NCBI GenBank assembly: GCA_905221615.1
Contig: CAJNDT010000950.1
Span: 46,465 to 110,464, forward strand
DNA length: 64,000 nucleotides
Source of the DNA: Symbiodinium sp. CCMP2592
Taxonomy: Eukaryota > Sar > Dinophyceae > Suessiales > Symbiodiniaceae
Reading direction: 5' to 3'
Part shown: positions 27,106 through 38,944 of the stretch, one piece after another
Position numbering within the stretch: the stretch's first letter is position 1
How the letters are laid out: every line of letters begins with the position of its first letter
Program-made: the position numbers and the translations under genes
The notes under the pieces: generated by a model
Seen by the model: only the letters and a program-made list of their open reading frames with translations
Database searches by the model: none
What the model was told of the DNA's origin: nothing

Positions 27106-27219
27106 CCCTAAGGGTCCATGTGCCCAAGTAGTATATACATTGGCCTTAAAGTAGTCCCCCATATAGGTGCTTTGGGGCGACCAAAGTATGTACTGTTTGG
27201 GCACATGGACCCGTACGGG
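27106..27219. mobile_element. TIR element, family C
   Basis: Left AAGGGTCCATGTGCCCAAGT, right TTTGGGCACATGGACCC. A second copy at 32941-33150 is split by a family B element; a solo left arm is at 34884. Confidence 0.8.
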
Positions 27220-27389
27220 GTTGTAGCAGGAGAAGTAGTGGAGCCCTCCAGACCTATACTCAGCTGTTTAATGAGGTGATCTTATTCATATTCTCCGTCC
27301 GAATTAGCAGACTTTCAACTTTTTTGGTGTAATGAAACCCCCTTAGAAGGTGATGTATTTTTTTAGATCTTTTGAACTCAGCAACTAAG

Positions 27390-27509
27390 ATGAGCGAGCG
27401 ACAGTTCTTCAGTGCACGCCTTCTGCAGCGGTTTGCCAAATTATCTTCGACTGCGGCCAAGAGTGCTGTGACCCGGGGCAACATCAGCCAAGCACCTGCT
27501 GCGCCATAA
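27390..27509 (+). CDS. probable first exon with organelle-targeting-like N-terminus
   Basis: ATG starts a 39-residue frame MSERQFFSARLLQRFAKLSS then TAAKSAVTRGNISQAPAAP, ending TAA. It has regularly spaced Arg/Lys and hydrophobic residues with no acidic residue after position 3, as in mitochondrial presequences. The real exon probably splices out before the TAA. A possible following exon at about 27622-27712 reads NKLLLGLCRGEKTPEPAFES. Product unknown. Confidence 0.4.
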   Translation: MSERQFFSARLLQRFAKLSSTAAKSAVTRGNISQAPAAP

Positions 27510-28006
27510 ACGGGTTTAGGGTTTACCTGTGACCCCAAACCCTACAAATAGTAGGTTATGACCACTTAAGTAGCGGGTAGAACCTTTAAAACGGTAGGTT
27601 TTTGGATCCCCAGGTAGGGTAGGAACAAGCTGCTGTTGGGGCTTTGCAGAGGAGAAAAAACTCCGGAGCCGGCGTTTGAATCCGTTCTTCGAGCGGAATC
27701 CCCTAAGCACTAAAGTTACACTGCATATCGCGGCAGGTCTCGGACATACTGTTAAAAGTTTAGGTTTGGTTGAAGGTTTGGGGTTTTCGACTTGTTTGTT
27801 TAATTCTCTGAGTTGTTGGTGTTTTTTGCGCTGTCCTTCCCTGTGTCTCCACTTGCTGGTTTTATCCTCCGTAAGTTCCTTTCCCATGCGCCTGTGATTT
27901 CGCTCGTTCTGCGAAGAAAGCAGAAAGAGATCATTTTTGGACCTCTTGTGACTTGTGGGTCCGACCTTGAGCCGTTCTGCCTAGGCTCGGAAGTGTTGAC
28001 ATAAGC

Positions 28007-28118
28007 ATGCATGTGGGTGGTTGTCAAAATTATGGTCCCTGTTTGGGTACCCTAAATATCAGCTGCCGTAATATAATAAGGACCCAAAATGGGACCCTAA
28101 TTCTGACAACTAGCCATG
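28007..28118. mobile_element. TIR element, family J
   Basis: GTGGTTGTCAAAATTATGG at the left and AATTCTGACAACTAGCCATG at the right. Other copies: 29736-29843 and 31590-31705. Confidence 0.8.
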
Positions 28119-28395
28119 TGCTAGCCCTGGTGAGGTTCCGTGAGAAGGATTAGCATTTGCTGTTTCTGCCCCGTAAACCCCTTCAACCTGGAAGCAATGC
28201 ACCCCTCCTACGCCCCTAGCACCCTAAAAAGCTAGCTGCCAGACCCTCAGACCCACACCCTCACACCCTCAAAAACCCAAACACCGAAAGTAGCTGAAGC
28301 ACGACATTCTGTTCTGATCTGATCGGCAAGATCGAGCCTGGTAGAAAATAATTGGGCCCCCACCCCAACCCTCAAGCTCTGAATCCTAAGCCCTC

Positions 28396-28485
28396 CCTTA
28401 ACCCTGAATAACCTGCCCTTTTCTGGACTTATATAAGGAGTTTAAAAAAAGGAACTCTAAAAGGGTAGGTTATTCAGGCTTAAGG
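28396..28485. mobile_element. TIR element, family F
   Basis: CCTTAACCCTGAATAACCTG at the left and GGTTATTCAGGCTTAAGG at the right. Confidence 0.8.
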
Positions 28486-28729
28486 TCGTCCCTAAACAAG
28501 AAATGCGCTGACACCGGAAGCCCGAAGCCCTTAAACCCCATATGTCCCACCACTAAACTTTCATTAAACCTAAACCCTAAACCCTCATCCCTGAACCCTA
28601 AATTCCCTAAAATCCCTAAACCCCGAGCCCCAAAGAGCCTGTGGCCCTCGTGGGTGTTGCTGTCAATGGGTCCCTGCGCATCTGTAAAGACTCTTGGCCC
28701 AGCTTGACCGTGGGCCGACTGCCTCTCGT

Positions 28730-28940
28730 TTAGGGTTTTAGTATGAGGGTTTCGGGATTTTAGGTTTAGGGGTAAAGGGTTTTTAGGGATTCTAAATGTT
28801 AGAGATGTTAAGTATTTTAGGGTTTTTAGGGTTTTAGGTTTAGGGATTTTAGGGTTTTAGGGTTTCAGGTTTAGGGTTTTAGGATTTTAGGGTTTAGGGA
28901 GTTTAGGGTTTCAAGCTTAGGGTTTAGGGTGTGTATACCC
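28730..28940. repeat. TTTTAGGG/TTTAGGG interstitial tract
   Basis: Degenerate heptamer and octamer repeats over about 200 bases. A small exon-like island at 28655-28735 precedes it, but both strands are open there. Confidence 0.85.
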
Positions 28941-29040
28941 CGAACCCTTCATAAGCCTCAAAGCCTAAACCCTGAACAATCAACCCTAAAGTCCGGCGAA
29001 GCCCTAGACCTCATCCACCGACAGAACTGTCGGGTGCTTC

Positions 29041-29124
29041 GTAGGGAATGGGGGAATGGATCCCTTTAAGTATCCCTTATGTAATCCCCAATAATAGTCC
29101 CTAGAACCCATTCCCCAATTCCGT
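29041..29124. mobile_element. TIR element, family N
   Basis: GTAGGGAATGGGGGAATGGA at the left and CATTCCCCAATTCCGTCG at the right. The other copy forms an intron of the redoxin gene at about 62266-62458. Confidence 0.75.
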
Positions 29125-29242
29125 CGTAAGAACTAGACAGAGAAAGCCTCTCCCCCCTAGTTTCGGGCTGCAGTCTGTAGAGTCCCATAGCCAGATGCGT
29201 TTGCCCGGAAGCCAGGAAGCTTGAATCATTTGAGTTTAGCCG

Positions 29243-29450
29243 GGGGTTTAGGGTTTAGGGATGGTTTAGGGGTTTATGGATTTTTGGGTTTAGGGTGTAG
29301 GGTTTAGGGATTTAGGGGTTTAATAAGGGGTTTAGGGATTTAGGGGTTTAGGGATTTAGGGGTTTAGGGTTTAGGGGTTTATAGGGTTTAGGGATTTAGG
29401 GGTTAAGGGGTTTAGGGGTTTAGGGTTCGGGGTTTAGGATTCAGAGGGGC
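29243..29450. repeat. TTTAGGG/ATTTAGGGG interstitial array
   Basis: About 25 degenerate heptamers in tandem. No coding signal. Confidence 0.9.
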
Positions 29451-29735
29451 TTCAAGGTTTGGTTCAAAGTTCTTCAGGGTTGTCTTGAACTTGCCGAGCA
29501 TAAAGCCTAAACCGACCAATCTTAAGGGCTCCTCTAAGAGAACTATGGGGATCTATAAGGGCTCCTTGAAGGGATGTAGAGGTTCCTTTAGAGGATCTGT
29601 GACCTACATACAAGGGCTCCTTTAAGCTCTTAGGCGTCTCGCCCTTTCTGCACGTCGCACGCCTAATTCGCAAACAACCGCGACGCGCTGTGAAGCCATC
29701 GCCTGGCGGGATAAGAAGTGCAGCTTGACGCTTCA

Positions 29736-29843
29736 TATAGGTAGTTGTCAAAATTAGGGTCCCTTTTTGGGTCCTTAATATAATATGGCACCTAATATTT
29801 GGGCTACCTAAAAATGGACCCTAATTTTGACAACCACCCATAT
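29736..29843. mobile_element. TIR element, family J
   Basis: ATATAGGTAGTTGTCAAAAT at the left and TTTTGACAACCACCCATAT at the right. It abuts an island at 29630-29735 that is open on both strands. Confidence 0.85.
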
Positions 29844-30245
29844 AACGGCCTTAATAATTAGAATAGGCATTGGGTCCCATTTTACTGTAACCGCAACAAG
29901 GAAGCAAGGTAATTGTCAAGGCCCCTATATTTGGACTTTAGGATTTGGGGTTTGGGGTTTAGGGTTTAAGTTTGTGTTTGTGAGTTTTTTGGGGGGAGTT
30001 TAGGGTTGAGGGTTTAGGGACTAGAAACTCAGTCTTAGAGCTGTTTTAGCTGTTTGGTTAGGGGCCCTAAACCCTAAACCGTACGCTTTTGGGTTTTGGA
30101 TCTTGCAAGGGGTTTCTCGGGCGGTCACGTGGCTTTCAACAGGTTTCCAGATGTAAGGGCCCGTGTCCAGTTTTGTTTAATACTGTTTTCCATGGCGAAA
30201 ATATGTCCATACATAGACATGAACACGCAAACAGACGGGTATGTT

Positions 30246-30249
30246 TATT

Positions 30250-30281
<32 letters not shown>

Positions 30282-30530
30282 AGAGCATGCACACATGCAT
30301 TGCGAAGGGGTTGTATTGCAAACGCAAGCACATCAATAACACCGAGGTTTTCACTCGCACATTACAACAGACACAGACACACATACATACACAACGGCAG
30401 GCTAATACAAAATTGGTTCATGTACATAGTGAGGTGCAGGCGTCAGGCTGTTCAAAGCAGGATTGCGTTCTCAGGGGCAAGGGTTCCTTTGCAGGTATCA
30501 CCCACAAGAAGATTGAACGCAGCACATGAA
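30246..30530 (+). CDS. (AT)n run followed by an exon-like island
   Basis: After a (TA)n run, the segment 30432-30530 reads VQASGCSKQDCVLRGKGSFA then GITHKKIERST and stops at TGA. The composition is plausible for a C-terminal exon. Unknown product; the left part is repeat. Confidence 0.25.
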
Positions 30531-30867
30531 GATGGATGGAACCATCATTAGAGTTTAGGGTTTAGGGCAGCCCTAAACGGAACGCACCAGGATCTTGGTC
30601 TTCAGGCTTTTGGCGATTCTGCGACTGTTTCGGATTAGGGTTTAGGGGTGGGTTTAGTAAGCGGGGCAGGTTGGTCTATAAGGGTTACTACAAGGGATCT
30701 ATGATCAGGGTATACAGGACCCTGATTAAGAAGCCTTGGGCCTTTATGAGGGTTCTTTATATTACTATTTTGGGGTGTGATGTCTGGCCAAGGCCAGGCC
30801 AGGGCTTAGGGGGCTGCATGTTGAACTTACCCAAGCACTAAGGCAAAATGTCGAGGATATGTAAACA

Positions 30868-30872
30868 TATAC

Positions 30873-30936
<64 letters not shown>

Positions 30937-30940
30937 ATAG
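30868..30940. repeat. (AT)n(GA)n microsatellite
   Basis: A TATA run continues directly into about 20 GA repeats. An exon-like island (LEQVSRGLVFKLFCPCSSVW, plus strand) follows at about 30958-31060. Confidence 0.9.
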
Positions 30941-31489
30941 CATAGCAGTGCTCCTTAGCCTTGGAACAGGTCTCCCGCGGCCTCGTTTTCAAGCTCTTTT
31001 GCCCTTGCTCAAGTGTGTGGATGCTCGTGCGGCTTCAAGTCAATCCGGCCCTCAGCCTTAAACTATTCTCAAAACCCTATTTTCGGAAACTCCCACATTC
31101 CTCATTTAAAAGTAGCAAAGTCGCTGAACTAGATTAAACTTCCAAGCCCTGAACCCCCAGCTCCGAAACTCGAAGTCCCGAACCCCAAGCGTTGATGGAA
31201 TGAACGGTTTAGGGTTTAGGGGTTTCGGGTTTAGGGTTCAGGATTAGAGTTTAGGGTTTAGGGTTTAAAGCCCGGGAAGAACGGCTAAGCCCTACCCGCA
31301 ACAGTTTCTCCTGAACCCAAAAAAGTAGAAGGATAGTCCGCAAGAGCAGTGAACAGAAGCGAAGCCCTAAAGCCGAATCCCCCGATCCTTAGCCCCAAAC
31401 CTTAACCGGGATCCGAAATCAAGGACACGTAACCCCAAAGCTCAAACACAAAAGCAATAGCCCCCAAAAGGGGTACCAAGTACCGGCGT

Positions 31490-31594
31490 TCTCTAAGAGC
31501 CATGCCAGCGATCCTGGAAGTGGGGCCGACAACGATTACCGACGAGCAGCTCGGTGGGCTTTGTGGGGGCCGAGCGGAAATTCTCAACAACATG
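31490..31594 (+). CDS. exon-like island ending at a family J element
   Basis: Plus frame MPAILEVGPTTITDEQLGGL then CGGRAEILNNM has G/C-ending codons and mixed composition. It runs directly into the left arm of the family J element at 31590, suggesting the element is the following intron. The minus strand is open too, but reads hydrophobic low-information sequence. Confidence 0.38.
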
Positions 31595-31705
31595 TGGGCG
31601 GTTGTCAAAATGATGGCCCTTTTTTGGGTACCCGAAATATTCGGTGCCGTATTATAATAAGGACCAGAAAAGGGACCCTAATTTTGACAACCGCCCGTGT
31701 GATGT
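31590..31705. mobile_element. TIR element, family J, adjoining an exon
   Basis: GTGGGCGGTTGTCAAAAT at the left and ATTTTGACAACCGCCCGTGT at the right. Confidence 0.85.
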
Positions 31706-32192
31706 AGGCGACGTTCATCAATCCCTATACCGAATACCTAAACCCCTAAACCATAAAGCCACCATGCCTAATCTCTAGATCCTAATCCTAAACCCTAAAG
31801 CCACTTTACCGAATCCCTAAACCCTACTCCTAAACCCTAAAGCCACTATACCTAATCCCGAACCCCAAACCCCAGACCCCAGAACTCTACAGCTCAATCT
31901 CGGGCCCACCGCCTTGAACCTCAACCCTTAAAAAAGGGCCGTCATAGTCTAGCCATTGGTGTTGGAGGAGCTAAGGAGCCAGTTATGATGATAATCCCTA
32001 CTAAATAAGGAGCTAAAGAGCCAAGGGAACCCCAAAGCCATTGGTTAGTAGTACATACAGTTTTCCTGAAGAAGCAATCTTTCGACTCAAGTTTTGCTTC
32101 TTCTACTACAACATACCCCCCCAAGCAGATTCCATCTGTCTTAAGGCTTATCAACCCTAAACGTCCCTACAGCACTGTGTCCTAGACGAGGA

Positions 32193-32258
32193 AGCCCCAT
32201 CTTGTCGACCCGGTGGTGTGGCAGCTGGGGCAAATCCTTGAGGCGGCTGGAAGGGGCT
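32193..32258 (+). CDS. exon-like island
   Basis: Reads PHLVDPVVWQLGQILEAAGR in the plus frame, then TTTAGGG repeats begin. Product unknown. Confidence 0.33.
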
Positions 32259-32445
32259 TTTAGGGTTTAGGGTTTTAGGATTTAGGGTTTAGGGTTTTAG
32301 GGTTTAGGGTTTTCTGGTTTAGGGCTTTGGATTTAGGGTTTAGGGTTTCAGGGAGGGCTTTGTGTTTAGGGTTCAGGCTTTGGGCTCCAGGGTTTAGTTC
32401 ACGGCGTTAGGGTTCTCAGGTTTGGGGTGTAGGTTTAGGGTCAAG

Positions 32446-32562
32446 CTAGGATGCCCAGTAGTACCCTTATTCCCTTTCTGTAGTCCTAGTTTCCTTATAA
32501 AGTTAGTTACCCAATACCAAAAAGCGGAGCCGTTTTTATTCCTAGGTTACTTGGCATCCTAG
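32446..32562. mobile_element. TIR element, family H
   Basis: CTAGGATGCCCAGTAGTACC at the left and TACTTGGCATCCTAG at the right. Confidence 0.85.
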
Positions 32563-32615
32563 TAACAGATTTAGAGTTTAGGGTGTGAGCCTGGCGGGGA
32601 GGGCATTTCGGCTTT

Positions 32616-32853
32616 GAGGTTTGGGACTTTCGGCGCACGAAGTACTCCTATAGAACCGTCACGGCACCATTCAACCAACCTTCACAGAATTTTCATCGAA
32701 AACAAAACAGAGGCCTCTAAACTTGCCCTGTACCCTGATACCCTAGATGCTAGTCTGATTCCTATCAATCTTTTATCTACTAGAGCCTGCGACGCGAAGG
32801 CCAATGCCCCGCTGCTGAATGTCACCCGGCTGCGTTTCAATCCCACTGAATGG
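32616..32853 (+). CDS. two exon-like islands, plus strand
   Basis: The first (about 32616-32690) reads GFEVWDFRRTKYSYRTVTAP. The second (32783-32853) reads ACDAKANAPLLNVTRLRFNP then TEW before a GTAGGT donor at 32854. They are likely exons of one plus-strand gene together with neighbouring islands. Unknown product. Confidence 0.4.
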
Positions 32854-32940
32854 GTAGGTTGAGGGCTTTCTTAGGGTTGAGGGTACTGCGGGCAAGAATG
32901 ACCGACAGCTGCTTCTTTGAGAGATAACCTAGTAGCCATT

Positions 32941-33150
32941 CCCTAAGGCTCCATGTGCCCATATAGTATGTACTTGGGCCTTACAGTACCTATACAGGGA
33001 CCTCTTCAAGGTTTAAGTATCTACTATACTTGGAGGATCATGGGACTTATAGTAAGTAAGGTTATAAGTACCTTAATTGGGGTTATAAGTATAATAACCC
33101 TAGTTACTAAGTCCCATGATCCTTTAAGTAAGTGTACATGGAGCCTTTGG
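32941..33150. mobile_element. family C element with a nested family B element
   Basis: Outer arms CTAAGGCTCCATGTGCCCAT and GTACATGGAGCC belong to family C. Inside, 33027-33130 is a full family B element (TACTTGGAGGATCATGGGAC ... CCCATGATCCTTTAAGTA). Confidence 0.75.
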
Positions 33151-33591
33151 CCATGATGCAGGTAAGACTCAGAGATTCTGAGATAAGAGGAGACCTCGAC
33201 CGGTTTTAGCGATGTGTGTGTGTGTGTGTGGGGGTTTTCGGCGCTAGAGACTTCTGGAGACTCCTTACGTCCGTGGGGAGGGGTGTAGGGTTTTGGGTTT
33301 AGGGTTTTAGGGTTTAGGATTTTGGGTTTAGAGCTTTGGAGTTTAGGGTTCTAGGGTTTGTGGTTTAGGGTTTTAGAGTTTAGGGTTTCAGGAGGTATGT
33401 TTGTAAGCATGATGTTATGGCATCGTACCAGAGTCCTCATACATGTGCCTTGGGTTATAATTATTGGCTTTGCTGACGGTAGCATACATTTGTGTACATG
33501 TGTGTATATATATATATATATATATATTATAGATAAACACACACATATACTGGCGAGTGTAAGACATCCTCCTTGCTTGCTGTAAACGACA

Positions 33592-33660
33592 CACATCTGC
33601 TGGGGACGAAGAGGCCGGTATGGAGCTGGAGTTGGAAGTTCGCTTGGGCATTCTCAAAGG
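33592..33660 (+). CDS. exon-like island
   Basis: Reads SAGDEEAGMELELEVRLGIL then KGWAGF in the plus frame, with an acidic start. Unknown product. Confidence 0.35.
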
Positions 33661-33749
33661 CTGGGCCGGGTTTTGGTCGAGGGACTTTTGGGGTTTGAGA
33701 GCTTGGGGCTTGAGGCTCCGGGGGTAGAGATGTTTTGTCCAGGGATTAC

Positions 33750-33859
33750 AGTAGAAGCCAGAAAGTTGGAACATGGGCTTAAGAGGAGTAGTGCTAGGAT
33801 CCCTTATGCTGCACTTGAGGGGCATGAGGATACCAATGTTCCAACTTTCTGGCTTCTAC
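33750..33859. mobile_element. TIR element, family I
   Basis: AGTAGAAGCCAGAAAGTTGG at the left, CCAACTTTCTGGCTTCTAC at the right. Other copies: 2230, 34460, 59290 and 60679. Confidence 0.88.
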
Positions 33860-34204
33860 CATAGGGTTCGAGGGCTTAAGATTTCTGTTCAGGCGCTGTG
33901 AGGGTTGGAGTTTCAACATTCCAAGCGGTTCAATGCAGACTCAAAGAGTCTCGCGACCCCAGAGGCTGCGCAGTCCTAAGCCCTAAATCTCAAACCCTAG
34001 ATCCATCTAAACCCTCAACCCTAAAGCCTAAACCCTACCACCTTAAACCCATCTAAACCCTAAGCCCTAAATCCTAAACCCTACCACTCTAAATCCATCT
34101 AGCCACTAAATCCCTAACCCTTTATTATAGTACCTCTATAGAGCCCGTTAGAGGAGCCCTCATAGACCCTAGGAAGAGGCTACGCAGTACTAAACGTCCT
34201 CGCA

Positions 34205-35360
34205 ACTGTTGATGATATAAATCCTGCATTACCTTAAGGACCCTAAACTATGGGAAATATGGTATTTTCCTTATTATGGGTCATGCAGGATTTATACCAT
34301 CCTAAACCCTAAACCCCCTATAGATCCCTTAAACTGAAAGGAAGCCTTATAGATCCCTTTAAAGGAACCCTAGGATTTATATCATCAACAGTATCCCCCT
34401 TTAAAGAACCCTATAGATCCCCTTACAGAACCCTATAGATCCCTTTAAAGGAACCCGGTACAGTAGAAGCCAGAAAGTTGGAACATAATTATCCTCATGC
34501 CCTTAAGGGTTAAAGTATGGGGAATCCTAGAACTAATCATCCTAAATCCATGTTCCAACTTTGTGGGGTTCACTGTAGATCAACCGAAGGATGGAGAGCT
34601 GGCCGGCCCAACCTTCCCTGCTCCACGGAGGCTTTCGGCCCGAGATTCCCTACTTGGAGGGTCTTTAGGGGACTTAGTAACATAATGGGTTTGTTAAGGG
34701 CCCCTTTAAAGGGATCTATAGGGATTCTATAAGGGTTTAGGGTTTGGAGCGCTTGGAGGGTCGGGGGACTTAGTAACTGGCTATTTTAAGGACTTATAAG
34801 GACCATCACCCCAATTCGGGTCCCGTTTAGGGTACTTATAAGTCTACTTGCTACCCACTTACTAAGTCCCCCGACCCTCCTACTAAGGGTCCATGTGCCC
34901 AAGTGGGAGTTTCCGGAAATTAGGGGTACCTTAGGGTTCCTTTAAAGGGATACTGTAGGGGATCTCTAAGGGTTCTGCAAAGGGTTTAGGGTTTAGAGTT
35001 TCCGGAAATTAGGGGTACCCCATTTTGGGGGTCCGTACAATAAGGATCCCACTATTTAGGCTGCTATGTTAGGGTCCCCAATGCAAACTGCCAAATACGC
35101 TCCTTTAATGGGTTCCCTAAAGGGGTGCAAAGGGCTTAGAGTTCCTCAGGAAGGGTTCCTTTAAGGGTTCAGGGTCTAGGGTTTAGGATTTAAGGGTTGA
35201 GGGTTTAGGGTTCCCTAAGACTCCTTTTAAAGGTTCCTTCAAGAGTTCCTTAAGGGTATGCGTCGGGCTATAAGCCCCTTCATATGGTTTATAACCCTAG
35301 TTACCCTACTCTAATTATAAACCCCACGTATAACTGCCCATGAACCTCCAACTAAGGGTT
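34205..35360. mobile_element. cluster of broken and chimeric elements
   Basis: In order: family E (34205-34301), a solo E arm near 34373, family I (34460-34576), a diverged family B start near 34650, a B variant (34749-34882), a solo C arm at 34884, two partial A elements (34903-35080) and a B-like right arm near 35345. CTATAGATCCCTTTAAAGGA motifs fill the gaps. Confidence 0.7.
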
Positions 35361-35491
35361 CTGCAGGGTTTGGGTCTAGGGGTTACGGCGGGTTTGGGGA
35401 TTGGGTGGCTGAAAAGTGTGGTGGAAGTTTAGCTCCAGGGCACGAGGGCCTGGTCCCTGAGTGACGAGAGCAAGTGGTTTCGTTCGAGATC

Positions 35492-35644
35492 ATGATTCCG
35501 CAAGCGCTGAAATGGGCATCGCGTCGGAAAGCCCGCGACAGCTTCTTCACCTCGTCGAGGTGGAACTGGCTCGCAGAGGTGCCCTGCCAAGTTCCGAAGA
35601 GGAGGAAAGCCAGGGGCCCAGCACATCACATTGATTTTGGGTAG
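35492..35644 (+). CDS. exon-like island, basic protein segment
   Basis: A 50-residue frame from ATG reads MIPQALKWASRRKARDSFFT then SSRWNWLAEVPCQVPKRRKA and stops at TAG. The island is free of repeats. A minus-strand frame of 103 residues also exists but is Arg/Pro-rich and less convincing. Product unknown. Confidence 0.38.
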   Translation: MIPQALKWASRRKARDSFFTSSRWNWLAEVPCQVPKRRKARGPAHHIDFG

Positions 35645-36014
35645 CTTGTCACTTGCATCACTCTTTTGGCTCGCCTGTTTTGCCCTTGTGTTGCGCCGCG
35701 GCGGCCCCTGCTTGCCCCTTCTGTGGAGGGGAACCCTCAACCGTAGAACCGTAACATAGGGGCCTCAAGAACTTCTTATACTATTCTGGGGGCTCCTTTT
35801 AGTACTGATCGTATGATGAGCACCGAAACCATGTTACAATTGCTGAGCCCCCTGTACTCAAACCCCTAACCCCTGAACCCCTAACTCCTGAACCCTAGAA
35901 CCCTAAACCCGAGTTCCGATAGCCTTTAAGGACCCGGAAGATCCCCGCCAAAGCTCCAGGAGCAGAACAAACAGCAAAGTCACGAGGAAGCTTTGCAAAC
36001 TAATAGAGTGCAGA

Positions 36015-36112
36015 ATAGTAATCACTTCCCGCTAGCATTAAACCCCCCCTAACATACAAACTTTAATATTAACGGGGCGGGGTGTTTAATATATTATAGG
36101 GGAAGCGATTAG
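36015..36112. mobile_element. TIR element, single copy
   Basis: AGTAATCACTTCCCGCTAGC at the left and TAGGGGAAGCGATTAGAACT at the right, around an A/T-rich centre. The arms pair imperfectly. Confidence 0.5.
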
Positions 36113-36606
36113 AACTGTTTGGAGAATGTAGTAGATCAGAATAGAAGATAATGTAACGTAGCTTTTTTCGTTAATGTAGAACAAAGACTACAACAGTCTC
36201 TTAACCAGTGAAGCCTATATAGAAGCCTGGGCCTATTTCTGTTAAGCTCTGCGTTCCTAAACCCCACACCCTGCAATCCCAAGACGTCACAACCAAGCCC
36301 CTTACCCCTAAAACCCAAGCCCATAAACCCCTTCAGCCCTCATCCTTCAGCAGATACAGCAACCGTAAAGAACCCACACAGAGTCGTAGAGCCCTTGTTC
36401 AGAACCTGTAGGACCCTTGTATAACCCTGATGAAACCCTAAACCCTACACCCTTAACCTTCGCGTGCAGCAGAACCTGTCTAGAACCCTTACAGAACCTG
36501 ATGGAACCCTAAACCCTGATCCCGTAATTACACCCTGACCCCCTAAATCACTAAACCCCTAATCTCTTAAAGCTTAAACCCTTTGTAGAACCGTTGTAGG
36601 ACCCCA

Positions 36607-36733
36607 ACTTAATTAAAGGATCATGGGCTTAGTAAGTAGGGTTATAAGTAGGTTATAATTAGGATCACCCCACTTAGGGGACTTATAACCCCAGTTAGAA
36701 CCTACTTACTAAGTCCCATGATCCTCCAAGTAG
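36607..36733. mobile_element. TIR element, family B, next to an exon-like island
   Basis: TTAAAGGATCATGGGCTTAG at the left, CCCATGATCCTCCAAGTA at the right. The island just after it (36743-36806) reads KLFWEALLVPQCATRLPKQR on the plus strand. Confidence 0.85.
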
Positions 36734-37838
36734 CACCTCGAAGCTTTTCTGGGAGGCCTTGCTGGTGCCTCAGTGCGCGACTCGCCTGCCAAAGCAGCGC
36801 CATACCCGGTTTAGGGTTCAGAGTTTCGTGTTTGGGGCGGGGGTTTAGGGTTTCTAAAGAGGAGCAAATGTAGCCGTGGCGCCTTATCTGAGAATGAGGA
36901 AGCACGGCCTTTAGCTTGGTTTAGTCAGGGGTTTTGTTAAACGTAGCATAGTAAGGGTCTGTTAAACTTAGTGTGGTAAGGTTCTTTTGTCGGTTTACGG
37001 AGGGTGTTTAGGTTTAACAAGAGGTCTTAATGGGGGCGCCTGAAACTTCGGGGTGCTTATAACAAGGGTCCAAGTGTTTCATCTTAGGAGCTCGTATTTT
37101 CTGAAGTTGCAGTAGGAACCCGCCAAAGTTTCAAAGACATACAGTCTATCTAGCGGATTACTGTCTTTCAGCCCGACATCGTTAGCACTCCTCTCGGTCT
37201 GTCAAGACGGATGGATGGATAGCCTGGCCTGTTGAGAGCCCCACTCACAAAACCCTTGTGGGGACCCGGTGTTCTCCCATGTGGTCAGGTCCCCAAAGTG
37301 AGCAAGGTCTGCACGAAATCGTGACTCTACACGGAGCCTGACTAATTACTAAACACAAGTCCATAGCAAGCGTCGTTACCTTTTTGTCACCATGATGTGG
37401 TATGCCCCAAATCCTCTTACAAGTACGAAGGTCTTTAGATTCTTTAGATTGCGTGTAGATCCTTCTTTTTACATATGCCGCAGGTTCAACAGGTGTCTCG
37501 GCAAGGCGGGCACGCAGGTCTGTAGGCAGAACTAAGCCCCACGCCGTCAATCACTTCCCTTCTAGCCCATAAAGCCCGACGCAGAGACCGCATGAGTACA
37601 TCTGTGAATGACGGGTAACATGAATGATGGGTACAAGTAGATTTCCGAATTTCGACCCTCAACAAGCTCAACAGCTTGCAGCCTGCAACCTTGAGCTCTC
37701 GGCCCCACGCCCTAAAACCTAAAATCCCAAGCATTGAATGAAACTTTGCAGAAAGCCACAAACCCTGCATGAAAAAGCTACGCCGAGCTAGAACCGTCGA
37801 GCCGGGAAGCTGTGAGCCAATGAGCCTTGCACCCTAAT

Positions 37839-37930
37839 GTAGGAACCTGATTAAGAAACCTTGGGCCTTTATTAGGGTTCCTAGTATTTTTGGGGTTTTA
37901 GGCCAAGGGTTTCTTAATCAGGGTCCTACA
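37839..37930. mobile_element. TIR element, family K
   Basis: TGTAGGAACCTGATTAAGAA at the left and TTTCTTAATCAGGGTCCTAC at the right. Confidence 0.85.
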
Positions 37931-38099
37931 GTAAACCCTTAAAACCCCGAGCTATAAAACCCTAAACCCTGAACCCCACAAGCCCTAAACCATCAAATCC
38001 CTGAACCCTAAGCCCCTTTAGATCCCTTACAGAACCCTTTAAGGGACCCTCTTATTGAACCCCGTAGTACCCTTCAAAGGAGCTCTAAAACCGAGAGCC

Positions 38100-38180
38100 C
38101 AGGAGAACTTCCACTACAAGTTCCAGCCCGGTATTCCACCAGAGATCTTCGTCGAGTTGATGAACAAGCTTCTTGGAGGG
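38100..38180 (+). CDS. exon-like island
   Basis: Reads QENFHYKFQPGIPPEIFVEL then MNKLLG, with strong G/C third-base preference. It is one of the most convincing single islands. A second island near 38416-38490 reads VARAATEVARTRLFELSRSP. Product unknown. Confidence 0.45.
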
Positions 38181-38944
38181 TTGAGGGGTTTAGGGTTTAT
38201 AGGGATTCAGGGTTTATGGGTTTAGGGTTGAGGCGTTTAGGGTTTAGGGTTTATGGGTTTAGGGTTGAGGTGGGTTTAGGGTTTAGGGGTTCAGGGTTTA
38301 CGGCCCCAGATTACTTGTGTTTCATGCAGGATCCAGGGCTCATAGGGTGTTGGAAGCTAGGGTTCAGTAGGGCTCATACTCATGCGGTGTGCTGTCTGGG
38401 GTATATTTCGGGTTTGGGTTGTTGCTCGGGCTGCCACTGAAGTTGCTCGGACCAGGCTTTTTGAGCTGAGCCGCTCACCCCAGGCCCAAAAGCACAACAA
38501 TCAAGCCCGAAGCTGCATCAACAAGAATCCTTGACATAGAGTACAAAAGCGTCCCGATAAAGACACCCAAGCCATAAGGCCACAAGGATGTTGGAGCCTT
38601 CAACATTCATGTGACTTCTTAAATCCCCAAGCCGCAAACTCCACTACAGGCTTCAGATTCACTGCTAAGCCGGGAAAACACTGTCAAGCCACAAATACAC
38701 GAAGCGCCTGGGGCAATCTTTAAACTCAATGGAGCCCTTTAACGGAGCGCTTATCGGAAGCGGTAAGGGAACCTTTATGTGTACACGCTACCGAAACCTG
38801 TGAAGGAACCTTTCAAACAGCCCTTAAAGGAAGCTCTCGAAAGACCCCGCACTGAACACTTTAAGGGTTCCCCTAAAGGTTCCCTTAGAAGTTCCCTTAA
38901 GGGCTCCCGCAAAGGAACACTTTCCGGGTTCTTTAAATTCAGGG

